The notes under the pieces: generated by a model
Database searches by the model: none
The model's input: the letters and a program-made list of their open reading frames with translations, nothing else
Told to the model about the DNA's origin: nothing
Part shown: positions 33,428-42,627 of the stretch, one piece after another
Position numbering within the stretch: position 1 is the first letter of the stretch
How the letters are laid out: the number at the start of each line of letters is the position of its first letter
Made by a program: the position numbers and the translations under genes
Source of the DNA: Chryseobacterium sp. T16E-39
GTDB lineage: Bacteria > Bacteroidota > Bacteroidia > Flavobacteriales > Weeksellaceae
DNA: 64,000 nt
Direction: 5' to 3'
Assembly (NCBI RefSeq): GCF_002216065.1
Contig: NZ_CP022282.1
Location: 2,356,001 to 2,420,000 of the forward strand

Positions 33428-36250
33428 TTGAGAAAGATTAGTATTTGTCTTATTTTGTTTTGGGGAGTTGTGCAGGTTTCTGCACAAAAAAAAGACAGCA
33501 TTTATATTGAAGCGAAACTTTCTTCAGATAAAAAGATGCTGGACATCAACCAAGAACTTATTTATTATAATAATTCTGAAAAGGATTTAACAACTATAAA
33601 ACTTTTAAACTGGGTTTCTGCTTACCAAAAAAGAGGAACATCCTTGGTTTATAGAAAACTGGAAGACCGAAATAATGATTTACATTTCGCAAAACCAGAA
33701 CAACAGGGTAAATTGCTGCAGTTAACTGTAAAAGGAACTGATGATAAAATTGTTTCGATAAACAATACATCAGAAGAAAATCTTTTTATCCCCCTGGATC
33801 AGGCATTGCCCCCAGGCAAAAGTGTAAAACTAACCCTGCAATATCAGATTCAGCTTCCTGATAAGAAATTTACAGGATATGGTACTTCTGATAAAAATAT
33901 AGCTTTAAAATATTTCTTTATTGTTCCGGATCATTTTGATCCGGACAATATTTTAAAAAGAAATTATCACGACATTGAAGAATCTATAAGCTTCAACACA
34001 TACTGGACAATTAATTTTAATACTCCACCCAACTCTTTCATTGAAAGCAATCTCCATCAGTCTAAACCTAATTATTTTAATGGGTACTTAGATTCAGATC
34101 CGGAATTTCTGATCTCTCAGAATGAATATCCTTCTATTAATGTGCATAGTGGTGATATTAATACAGAGATACAGTTTGGATATCCTTTAACTCCCCAGGA
34201 AAAAGAGAATTTAGAATTCTACCTTCCCCTGCATTTAAAATTTATCAAGGAGCAAATCGGAGATTTACCTGAAAGGTTATTTATTTCAGAAAAATTCAAA
34301 GCCACTGAAGATTTTTTTGGAAATAATGATATTACTTTCTGGAAATTTAGATTTCAATTGTTTAGTGATGCAGAAAAAGTAGATCTTGATTATCTTGGAA
34401 TTATTGCTAAAAAAATTCTTGATGAGCGCATCATTACAGACAAGCAGGACAACCATTGGTTTAAAAATGGACTAAAATCCTATATCGAGATCCAATATCT
34501 TAAAAAATTCTACAGCGAGACTAAACTATTAGGGAAGTTACCTGAAGCCAAAATATTTGGAATCAGACCGTTGAAATTATTTCATGCTTCCAATGTGAAA
34601 CTGATCGATCGATACGGACTGAGTTATCAATATATCATGTCTCAAAATCTGGATCAAAAAATAGGGGAAAAGTTTGCCGTTTTAAGCAACTTTAATGTCA
34701 TGGCTGTAAGCAGCTTTGAAACGGGAAGTCTCTTCAATTATTCGGCAGAAAAAATGGGATATGATAACTTCAACAGTCTTCTGAAAAATTATATTGCAAA
34801 GAATACGGACAAACAAATTGACCCTAAAGATTTTTTGAAAGAACTCTCCGAAAAAGATGGCAGAACAAGTTATTTAACAAACTTCTTAAATCAAAAAAAC
34901 AGGATCAATTTTAAATTACAGAAATTTAAAAAGCAAGATGATTCATTACATATCAAAATCAACAAAAATACCTTATCCCCTATTCCTGTTAAATTAGAAA
35001 CCACTACATCTGAAGGTACAAAAAAAGAATACTGGGTAGAAACAGACGGGGAAGAAATGACAAAAACCGTTTCTATACCGGCATTGGATATTTATAAGAT
35101 CACATTGAATAATGATTATATTTTCCCGGAATCAAAATACCGCGATAATTTCCTTTATTCTAAAGGTTTGTTCTCAAATGCAAAGAAAATTAAACTGAAA
35201 CTAATAAAAGATATTCCGAACCCTGAATTTAATGAGATCTATATCAGTCCCCGAATCCGATTTAATAACACTTATGATAAATTTCTTCTAGGATTTAATT
35301 TTAAAAACCAATCCTTATTCGATCAGAAATTTCTCTACTCTCTAACTCCGACCTACAGCACCGGAACAGGAAAACTAACCGGCTCAGCTGCAGTATCATA
35401 TTCTTTCCTTCCTGCTGAGAGTGTTATTCGAAGCTTGACTTTTGGTGTTTCAGCATCTTATTTTCATTACGATTACAATCTTGCCTATAGAAAAGGATCT
35501 GTTTTCTCAAATATTAATTTTAGAAAAAACCCCAGAAGTACTGTAAGCAGAGGCGTAAGTGTATCCTACAACTATTTTGAAAGAGATCTTAGTGATTTAA
35601 TGATCGCTAAGAATGACTATAGCAAATATAATGTATGGAGTGTTGGTTATGGATATACAGATAGTCAGATGATCCACGAAAAAAGTCTTAGTATAAGTAC
35701 CCAGGGTATGGAAGACTTTAATAAAATAACTGCTGAAGGCTTTTACAGATGGGAATTTGCACCCAAACAAAAATTAAGTTTCAGGTTGTTTGCCGGATAT
35801 TTTGTAAGAAATGAAACAAGGAATAATACATTTAATTATGGAATTTCCAGAGTTTCTAATTATTCATTTTCCTACAATCTCCTGGGAGAAAGTGCTAATA
35901 GCGGACTTTTATCTCAACAATTTATATTAGCAGACGGAGGATTTAAATCTTTCATTCCAGGAACTGTTAACCAATGGATTACTTCTGTGAATGTAGACAC
36001 CAGTGTCTGGAAAATCTTCCATATTTATGCAGATGGTGGTCTTTACAAGAATAAGAATAATCCTACCCAATTTATCTGGGACAGTGGAATCAAAATAAAG
36101 ATCGTTCCTGATTTTCTGGAAGTATACTTTCCCGTACAATCTTCCTTAGGTTTTGAACCGGCATTTAAGGATTACGGCAGACGAATCAGATATACTCTAA
36201 TTTTAAATCTTGGATCTATTATTAATGCCGCCAGAAGAGGCTGGTATTAG
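33428..36250 (+). CDS. Degenerate M1-aminopeptidase-like protein with C-terminal beta-barrel
   Basis: 940 aa from a TTG start; MRKISICLILFWGVVQVSAQ is a good signal peptide. The N-terminal half (to ~500) resembles M1 aminopeptidases of flavobacteria. However the zinc motif HExxH is not found: the corresponding area reads KKILDERIITDKQDNHWFKN, keeping only the later W-x-x-x-G part (HWFKNGLKSYIE, ~343). The last ~340 residues (from YISPRIRFNNTYDKFLLGF) alternate aromatic and polar residues as in an outer-membrane barrel and end in W-Y. Probably an outer-membrane protein whose peptidase domain is inactive or repurposed. Confidence 0.72.
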   Translation: MRKISICLILFWGVVQVSAQKKDSIYIEAKLSSDKKMLDINQELIYYNNSEKDLTTIKLLNWVSAYQKRGTSLVYRKLEDRNNDLHFAKPEQQGKLLQLTVKGTDDKIVSINNTSEENLFIPLDQALPPGKSVKLTLQYQIQLPDKKFTGYGTSDKNIALKYFFIVPDHFDPDNILKRNYHDIEESISFNTYWTINFNTPPNSFIESNLHQSKPNYFNGYLDSDPEFLISQNEYPSINVHSGDINTEIQFGYPLTPQEKENLEFYLPLHLKFIKEQIGDLPERLFISEKFKATEDFFGNNDITFWKFRFQLFSDAEKVDLDYLGIIAKKILDERIITDKQDNHWFKNGLKSYIEIQYLKKFYSETKLLGKLPEAKIFGIRPLKLFHASNVKLIDRYGLSYQYIMSQNLDQKIGEKFAVLSNFNVMAVSSFETGSLFNYSAEKMGYDNFNSLLKNYIAKNTDKQIDPKDFLKELSEKDGRTSYLTNFLNQKNRINFKLQKFKKQDDSLHIKINKNTLSPIPVKLETTTSEGTKKEYWVETDGEEMTKTVSIPALDIYKITLNNDYIFPESKYRDNFLYSKGLFSNAKKIKLKLIKDIPNPEFNEIYISPRIRFNNTYDKFLLGFNFKNQSLFDQKFLYSLTPTYSTGTGKLTGSAAVSYSFLPAESVIRSLTFGVSASYFHYDYNLAYRKGSVFSNINFRKNPRSTVSRGVSVSYNYFERDLSDLMIAKNDYSKYNVWSVGYGYTDSQMIHEKSLSISTQGMEDFNKITAEGFYRWEFAPKQKLSFRLFAGYFVRNETRNNTFNYGISRVSNYSFSYNLLGESANSGLLSQQFILADGGFKSFIPGTVNQWITSVNVDTSVWKIFHIYADGGLYKNKNNPTQFIWDSGIKIKIVPDFLEVYFPVQSSLGFEPAFKDYGRRIRYTLILNLGSIINAARRGWY

Positions 36251-36274
36251 ACAGATTTATAATCGTTATAAAAC

Positions 36275-36310
36275 AAAGGTGGGTACTATTACAAGCATCC
36301 ACCTTTTTAT
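36275..36310. terminator. Bidirectional terminator between 33428 and 36325 genes
   Basis: AAAGGTGG/CCACCTTT (36275-36282 and 36299-36306), then TTTTTAT on the plus strand. Both flanking genes converge on it. Confidence 0.75.
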
Positions 36311-36324
36311 CTAAAAAAATAAAA

Positions 36325-37095
36325 TTAGTCTTTCAATATTTTCTGAGAAACAGGTTCATTATTAATGATGCCTGTAACGATATAATTTCCTTTATTTAAT
36401 TCAGCAACATTTAAAGTTTCGTTTTCTTTTACAGAAGCTGTTTTCACAACCTGTCCATACATATTGTACACTTTTACATCCTTAGCCTGAGCTCCGAAAG
36501 TAATTCCATCATTCTTAATGAATGTATTTTTCACAAGTCTGTATTTAGAGGCAGTAACCTCTCCGATAGCTAGTGTTCCCGTTGTTAATGAGAAATCATC
36601 AAAACTAACACTTGAATTATTATATGCACGAACATGCAACTGCAATTTTACAGCACCAGCCGGAACAGTAAATGTAATTGTTTTCTGCTGCCATGTTGTA
36701 CCTTTTGGTAAAAACTGATTATTGTTTCTCAGCGGATCATTGTCAGTCACTGGAACAAGGTAAACAGGATTATCTCCCGCATCCAGAAAATTACTCCAGA
36801 TTCTTCCACCATTACCTGATCCCCCTATTTTATGCCAAAAGCTAAGGGTATATTGCTGACCTGCCGTAACGTTCACATTTTGATAAAATCCGGTAGTAGC
36901 AGTTGCCGCATAATTAGCTCCAAAAGATCCGGTATGAGCATCCGCTATAACACTTGGAGCAGTATATGAATTATTCCAGCCCGCAGCCCATGGTGCTAAA
37001 GTTCCCGTTTCAAAACCTGGATTCTGAACCAGATTTTGTGCGTTAGCAAAAACTAATGATGTAGTAATGCTTAAAATAGTAAAAATCTTTCTCAT
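36325..37095 (-). CDS. Secreted carbohydrate-binding-like protein with T9SS tail
   Basis: 256 aa. Signal peptide MRKIFTILSITTSLVFANAQ; mature start NLVQNPGFETGTLAPWAAGW is the typical opening of a CBM4/9-like jelly roll, with SFDDFSL closing the domain near residue 170. The C-terminal ~75 residues are a T9SS sorting tail (VKVYNMYGQVV ... NKGNYIVTG ... SQKILKD). It may bind sugars at the cell surface. It is a paralogue in its tail of the next gene, 37263-38105. Confidence 0.82.
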   Translation of the reverse strand: MRKIFTILSITTSLVFANAQNLVQNPGFETGTLAPWAAGWNNSYTAPSVIADAHTGSFGANYAATATTGFYQNVNVTAGQQYTLSFWHKIGGSGNGGRIWSNFLDAGDNPVYLVPVTDNDPLRNNNQFLPKGTTWQQKTITFTVPAGAVKLQLHVRAYNNSSVSFDDFSLTTGTLAIGEVTASKYRLVKNTFIKNDGITFGAQAKDVKVYNMYGQVVKTASVKENETLNVAELNKGNYIVTGIINNEPVSQKILKD

Positions 37096-37137
37096 AATTT
37101 TTTATTCTTGTTATTGCTTTTTAACAAATTTGCATAA

Positions 37138-37145
37138 CAAAATTA
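37138..37145 (-). promoter_or_regulatory. -7 box upstream of the CBM-like gene
   Basis: Reads TAATTTTG on the minus strand, 42 nt before the start codon of the 36325-37095 gene. Confidence 0.35.
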
Positions 37146-37262
37146 CACCTAATTAAAAGTGAGTAAATTACAAGAAGATTAACTTTCTATTAATAATAAA
37201 TACAGCACATTATAAAAGAACAGCCACTTTAAAAATGGCCGTTCCTGGGTTAAAACACAAAA

Positions 37263-38105
37263 CTAATCTTTCAGTATCTTCTGAGAAACAAGTTTATAAC
37301 TAATAGTTCCTGTAACGATATAGTTTCCTTTTGGTAATTCAGAAATGTTCAAAGTCTCATTTACATTTACTGAACCTTTCTTTACAAGCTGCCCATTCAT
37401 ATTAAATATTTTCACATCCTTAACAGAGGTTCTGAAACTAATGTCATCACTTTTGATAAAAGTCTCTTTAATAAAATTCGGCCTCAGTTTTTTGACATCA
37501 GATATTGCTAAACTTACTGGTGTTCCGGTTATTGAAACATTATCAACTCTCATAGCTCCCCCGGAATTATAAGTAGAAGATGCACCAATTGCCTTATATT
37601 CAGTATTATTTCCGGGAGAAAATACAGAGACCAATCTGACCGCAAAGTCAGCATCATTATTTGCGTCTGCAGGGATTGTATTGTTTACGGATGTCCAACC
37701 AGAAACTGAAGTAGATTGAATGGTAATTACACTTCCGACATTATTCCAGGTAGATCCGTTTATGGTATATTGCATCTGAAAATACCTAGATCCGGTGTTG
37801 GTTCCGGTAATATCTACGGAAACCGATATTCCTGTATACCCTTGTGTGCTTACAGCAAATCCAAATCCTGCAGTTCCTGATCCTACTCCCTGAGCCGGAA
37901 ATCCCGATGTCCGCCATGCTTTTCCGGAAGCCGGTGTTCCTGACACAAATGAAGGCGCCCCTGTGACCCCTAATACATTGGCCGTTCCGGACCCTATTAC
38001 AGGATTAGTGGTACCATCATTAAAATTCCATTGAGCAATGGTTGTCTGTGCACGCATTACTGTTGCAGTTGCTAACGCAACGCAGAAAAAATAAATCTTT
38101 TTCAT
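37263..38105 (-). CDS. Secreted beta-sandwich protein with T9SS tail
   Basis: 280 aa from ATG 38103-38105, giving signal peptide MKKIYFFCVALATATVMRAQ; a longer frame to 38165 adds 20 unlikely residues. The mature part begins TTIAQWNFNDGTTNPVIGSG and carries GYTGISVSVDITGTNTGSR, a pattern seen in many flavobacterial secreted proteins with an unknown beta-sandwich. The sorting tail VKIFNMNGQLV ... PKGNYIVTG ... SQKILKD is very close to that of the adjacent gene, suggesting duplication of the tail. Function unknown. Confidence 0.8.
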   Translation of the reverse strand: MKKIYFFCVALATATVMRAQTTIAQWNFNDGTTNPVIGSGTANVLGVTGAPSFVSGTPASGKAWRTSGFPAQGVGSGTAGFGFAVSTQGYTGISVSVDITGTNTGSRYFQMQYTINGSTWNNVGSVITIQSTSVSGWTSVNNTIPADANNDADFAVRLVSVFSPGNNTEYKAIGASSTYNSGGAMRVDNVSITGTPVSLAISDVKKLRPNFIKETFIKSDDISFRTSVKDVKIFNMNGQLVKKGSVNVNETLNISELPKGNYIVTGTISYKLVSQKILKD

Positions 38106-38240
38106 CACTTTGTTTTTTAAGAAATTTGTAGAATAAAAGTAGGAGTATTTTTCAACGAAAAACAATAATTAGAGTAATTTTTTGTTAATAAACCTAAACC
38201 GTCCACCTTTAACATTTTTTAAGTATTTTTACCAATTATT

Positions 38241-41200
38241 TTGGAAAATTTGCGGAATTTTATTCTAGTACTCCTGTTTCTTTTCATGGGCACATTGGCA
38301 ACAAATGCTCAGATTTTCTCATGGAAAAATCCTAATATTCCGGAAGACACTATAAAGAAGGACAGTATCTTGGCAGCACGACTTGAACAGGATATTTTCA
38401 CCAAAGATACCCTTGATTTCGTAAGGACAAGAAACAGAGTAATTGTAGACGAGGCTGTACTGGCCAAAAATGATAAGAAAAGATTTTTAGGAGAACTTAA
38501 TTCAAAAGGTTCCATTATTCGTGGGATCACTTTCGGTAATAATCAGGGACAATCTGTACAGAGCTCAATGGATCTTCAGATCTCCGGAAGACTTTCCAAA
38601 GATGTAACTATTTTAGCAAGTATATCAGATCATAATCTTCCTATCCAGGCAGATGGCTATACACAAACCTTAGAAGAATTTGATAAGATCTACATGCAGC
38701 TTAATATTAAGGATAAATCAATTCTTAGGGCCGGACATCTGGACTTGGTTGAAGCCAAGAATTATTTTGCAAAATACCAGAGACGAAGCATGGGCCTCCA
38801 GTTCCAGACGGAATTTGGAAAAGATAATAAAACATTCGTCGATGTGTCAATGGGTGTGGCACGAAGTGAATTTCACAGAATACGTTTTCAGGGGGTTGAA
38901 GGCAATCAGGGGCCTTACCGTTTAACGGGTAAAAACGGGGAGCAATTCATTACTCTGATCTCAGGATCTGAGCAGGTATTCATTGATGGTATTTTAATGA
39001 AACGTGGGGAGAACCAGGATTATATCATTAATTACAATACGGGTGAAGTTACCTTTACCAGTTTCAGACCCATTTTCCAGCAGAATTTCATTACGATTTC
39101 ATATAACTACACCAATAGAAATTATTCCAGGTACTTGTTTACGGGGAAAGTGGAACACCGGAGAGAGAAAATGAAGGTAGGATTAAGCTGGTTCATGGAA
39201 AATGACAATAAAAATGCGCCTCTTGCTTTAAATTTATCGAAAGAAGATGAACAAATTTTAGCCAATGCCGGAAACGATCCCAATTTAATGTATGCTCCTT
39301 CAGGGGTCGTAACCGAGTATGATGTCAACAAAATCCTGTATCGACTAGTTCAGAATTCGGGGGGCAGTCATTATGAATTTTCGACCAATGCCACTGAAAC
39401 CCTTTATCAGGTTTCTTTCACCTATTTTGGACCTAATCTTGGAGATTATAAATTATCACAAACCACTAATAATGGTCGTGTTTTTGAGTACACGGGACCT
39501 AATTCGGGAGACTACAGAGCTGTAAGAAAGTTGCCTTCTCCACAAAAAACCCAGGTATTTTCAGCTAATTCAGAATTTCTGTTGAAAGAAGGTAAAATTG
39601 GAGCAGACATCTCTTTAAGTAATTATGACCTCAATTTATTTTCTTCTAAAGATTCCGGTCAGAATATGGGATATGCAGGCCGTATTTATGGAAATAAGAC
39701 ATTCAGCAAAAACGGCTGGAAAGGGACTCCAAGTTTTGAGTACCAGTATATTGATAAGCAGTTTCATATACTAGACAGAATCAATGATGTAGAATTCTCC
39801 AGAGATTTTAACTTAGCTCAGGAGTTCAGCCAGAAAACTCAAAATAGATTTATCTTCAGCTTCCTTAATAAGTGGAATAATAAATCAACATTAAATTACC
39901 GTTTAAACTATCTTGATGAACAAAATTCGTATAAAGGATTTAAAAATGATTTAGACTTTGGATGGATCAAAGGAAAGTTTTTCACAAAAGGAAATTTATC
40001 CTACTTAAGTACCAACGCCATCCAGCAGGACACGAAATTTATCAGAGGAGGGGTTTCCACAGAATACACCGGCAAAAAAGGGAGCTGGGCTTTTGGAGGA
40101 AGCATGGAACATAATGAGAAAAAATATAATGATTCTCAATTGATGGATGTCACCAGTTTCAGTTGGAAGGAATTATTTGTACAGAAGAAGATTGGAGATA
40201 GCACAAGAACTAAATTATTGGCCAAGGTATATATGAGGGACAATGATTCAGTTCGGGATAACAGACTTCAGAACATGAATAATATTCTGGGGATTATGGC
40301 GGAAAGCCAACTGATAAAAACAGAAAGAACGACATTAAATGTTTTGGTACATTATAGAAAATTCTTCTATCAGGTTCAGGATTTGCAAACCAGCAGAAAT
40401 AATGATTTTGTTGTTGGAAATATTCTTTACAATCAACAACTTTTCAAAAATGGTATGCGTTTGCAGGCTTTCTACGAACTTGGAAATGGACAGGAAGCTC
40501 AAAGGGAATTTCAATATATTAAAGTAACGGATGGACAGGGAATTTACAAATGGACCGATTATAATGGTGATGGTATTCAACAGCTGGACGAATTTGAGAT
40601 TGCAGAATATTCCGACCTGGCTAAATATATCCGTGTTTACACGAATTCTGTACGATATATCCCATCCAATAAAAACAAAATACAGCTGGCATTATTTGTA
40701 AATCCAGCCATTGTCTTTAACTCTGAAAATGCATTTTTAAAACGATGGAATTTTAATATTTCATTAAACTCTCAAAACTCTTTTTATAAAAAAGATAAAG
40801 TTTTGGTGATCAATCCATTTGAAAAAAATAGTGATCAGATCTTAAAAAATCAAAATATTCTGACATCTGTACAATTTAACCCTACAGAAAAATCAGGTTG
40901 GAATGGAAATTACCGGTTTATATCCAATGACAACCTTATCAATGCAAACTTTAGCAATGAAGAACGGCAGCAAGCTTCTCATTTTTTAAATTTAGGATAT
41001 TGGTTCAATAAGGAATTTAGGGTTGACTGGGAAAACTCCGTTCATGATATTAAAAATTCATCACAATTGTTTTCTACAAGAGACTACAGATTAAATAATT
41101 TTGAAACCAAACCAAAAGCTACCTACAAATTCACCGATGCAATACAAGCAGAGCTTTCTTCTGCATTCCGACAGAAAAGGAGAATAGATGGCGAAGAATT

Positions 41201-41483
41201 GTTAAAAGCGTTCGATATTACCGGAACCATTCAGTGGGATCGTAAAAAAACATCTATCAGGGGAAATTTCTCTTTTATCAATAATAACTTTACGGGAAAC
41301 AATTTTACCATTGTAGGAAATCAAATGCTTGATGGATTAAAACCTGGAAAAAATCAGGTTTGGAGTGTCTTTATTCAGCAGGCTATTAATTCATTCTTAC
41401 AATTAAATTTAAACTACGAAGGGCGAAATTCAGGAGAGAGAACCATCCACATAGGAAGTATGCAGGTAAAGGCAACTTTCTAA
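38241..41483 (+). CDS. Large outer-membrane protein of unknown function
   Basis: 1080 aa from TTG 38241; MENLRNFILVLLFLFMGTLATNAQ is a good signal peptide, so TTG is accepted. A conserved-looking N-terminal region follows (GSIIRGITFGNNQGQSVQSS, ~90; SGRLSKDVTILASISDHNLP; QLNIKDKSILRAGHLDL), then about 800 residues of alternating aromatic strands typical of a large beta-barrel, ending GSMQVKATF. One loop carries a Ca-type DYNGDGIQQLDEFE motif at about 773. I do not recognise the family. It lies between secreted proteins and dusB, with no shared promoter visible. Confidence 0.75.
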   Translation: MENLRNFILVLLFLFMGTLATNAQIFSWKNPNIPEDTIKKDSILAARLEQDIFTKDTLDFVRTRNRVIVDEAVLAKNDKKRFLGELNSKGSIIRGITFGNNQGQSVQSSMDLQISGRLSKDVTILASISDHNLPIQADGYTQTLEEFDKIYMQLNIKDKSILRAGHLDLVEAKNYFAKYQRRSMGLQFQTEFGKDNKTFVDVSMGVARSEFHRIRFQGVEGNQGPYRLTGKNGEQFITLISGSEQVFIDGILMKRGENQDYIINYNTGEVTFTSFRPIFQQNFITISYNYTNRNYSRYLFTGKVEHRREKMKVGLSWFMENDNKNAPLALNLSKEDEQILANAGNDPNLMYAPSGVVTEYDVNKILYRLVQNSGGSHYEFSTNATETLYQVSFTYFGPNLGDYKLSQTTNNGRVFEYTGPNSGDYRAVRKLPSPQKTQVFSANSEFLLKEGKIGADISLSNYDLNLFSSKDSGQNMGYAGRIYGNKTFSKNGWKGTPSFEYQYIDKQFHILDRINDVEFSRDFNLAQEFSQKTQNRFIFSFLNKWNNKSTLNYRLNYLDEQNSYKGFKNDLDFGWIKGKFFTKGNLSYLSTNAIQQDTKFIRGGVSTEYTGKKGSWAFGGSMEHNEKKYNDSQLMDVTSFSWKELFVQKKIGDSTRTKLLAKVYMRDNDSVRDNRLQNMNNILGIMAESQLIKTERTTLNVLVHYRKFFYQVQDLQTSRNNDFVVGNILYNQQLFKNGMRLQAFYELGNGQEAQREFQYIKVTDGQGIYKWTDYNGDGIQQLDEFEIAEYSDLAKYIRVYTNSVRYIPSNKNKIQLALFVNPAIVFNSENAFLKRWNFNISLNSQNSFYKKDKVLVINPFEKNSDQILKNQNILTSVQFNPTEKSGWNGNYRFISNDNLINANFSNEERQQASHFLNLGYWFNKEFRVDWENSVHDIKNSSQLFSTRDYRLNNFETKPKATYKFTDAIQAELSSAFRQKRRIDGEELLKAFDITGTIQWDRKKTSIRGNFSFINNNFTGNNFTIVGNQMLDGLKPGKNQVWSVFIQQAINSFLQLNLNYEGRNSGERTIHIGSMQVKATF

Positions 41484-41568
41484 CAAAAAAATTAGCTGAC
41501 ATTTTAATGAGATTGTAGCTAATAATTTCCATAGAAAATATCTCTCTTTAGAAAAGTTTAGAATTTCG

Positions 41569-41576
41569 TAAATTTG
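41569..41576 (+). promoter_or_regulatory. -7 box of dusB, 4 nt from the start codon
   Basis: TAAATTTG ends four bases before the dusB ATG, the same spacing as at aroC, which would give a leaderless or nearly leaderless mRNA. Confidence 0.55.
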
Positions 41577-41580
41577 CACC

Positions 41581-42576
41581 ATGATAAAAATAGGCAATAT
41601 AGAACTGCCGGAATTTCCGCTTTTGCTGGCACCCATGGAAGATGTCAGTGATCCTCCCTTCAGACGTTTGTGCAAGATGCATGGCGCAGACTTGATGTAT
41701 TCAGAATTTATTTCTTCAGAAGGGCTGATTCGTGACGCCATGAAAAGTCGAAAAAAATTGGATATTTTCGATTATGAAAGACCCGTTGGAATTCAGATTT
41801 TTGGAGGTGATGAAGAAGCAATGGCAATGTCTGCAAGGATTGTGGAAACTGTAAATCCTGATCTGGTTGACATTAATTTCGGATGCCCGGTAAAAAAAGT
41901 AGTTTGTAAAGGTGCCGGTGCTGGTGTACTGAAAGATATTGATTTAATGGTACGCCTTACAAAAGCCGTTGTAAGTTCTACTCATTTGCCTGTAACCGTA
42001 AAAACCCGTTTAGGATGGGACAGCAATTCTATTAATATTGACGAAGTTGCAGAACGTTTACAGGAGACCGGTATTAAGGCCTTAACCATACATGCAAGAA
42101 CCAGAGGACAGATGTACAAAGGTGAAGCTGATTGGGAACATATCTCAAGAATAAAACAAAATCCAAATATTGAAATTCCTATTTTTGGAAACGGTGATAT
42201 AGATTCTCCGGAAAAAGCATTGGAATATAAGCAGAAATATGCCTGTGACGGAATTATGATCGGTCGTGCAGCTATAGGATATCCATGGATTTTTAATGAA
42301 ATAAAACATTTCTTTAAGACTGGAGAACATCTTCCTGAACCTACCATTTCAGACAGACTACTTGCCGTACGTCAACATGCAGAATGGAGCGCCGAGTGGA
42401 AAGGAGAAAAATTAGGTTTAATAGAAATGAGGCAACATTATAGTAACTACTTCCGTGGAATTCCTCATTTCAAAGAATTTAGAAAAAGATTCCTTGAAGT
42501 CTACACCATGATAGAAATGGATGCCTTGATCAAAGAAACGCAACAGTTTTACGAAGAGTATCAGGCACAAGTATAA
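41581..42576 (+). CDS. dusB: tRNA-dihydrouridine synthase B
   Basis: FMN enzyme that reduces uridines in the tRNA D loop. N-terminal LLAPMEDVSDPPFRRLC, the active-site VDINFGCPVKKVVCKGAGAG (Cys in NFGCPVKK) and FGNGDIDSPEKALE with GIMIGRAAIGYPWIF are diagnostic. 331 aa is normal. Single gene between a promoter box and a terminator. Confidence 0.95.
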   Translation: MIKIGNIELPEFPLLLAPMEDVSDPPFRRLCKMHGADLMYSEFISSEGLIRDAMKSRKKLDIFDYERPVGIQIFGGDEEAMAMSARIVETVNPDLVDINFGCPVKKVVCKGAGAGVLKDIDLMVRLTKAVVSSTHLPVTVKTRLGWDSNSINIDEVAERLQETGIKALTIHARTRGQMYKGEADWEHISRIKQNPNIEIPIFGNGDIDSPEKALEYKQKYACDGIMIGRAAIGYPWIFNEIKHFFKTGEHLPEPTISDRLLAVRQHAEWSAEWKGEKLGLIEMRQHYSNYFRGIPHFKEFRKRFLEVYTMIEMDALIKETQQFYEEYQAQV

Positions 42577-42580
42577 AATA

Positions 42581-42610
42581 AAAAACCATCAAAAATATTG
42601 ATGGTTTTTT
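42581..42610. terminator. Bidirectional terminator between dusB and deoC
   Basis: A 12-bp stem AAAAACCATCAA/TTGATGGTTTTT (42581-42592 and 42598-42609) with A and T flanks on both sides. The two genes converge here. Confidence 0.93.
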
Positions 42611-42627
42611 TTGTATTTAAATATTTC

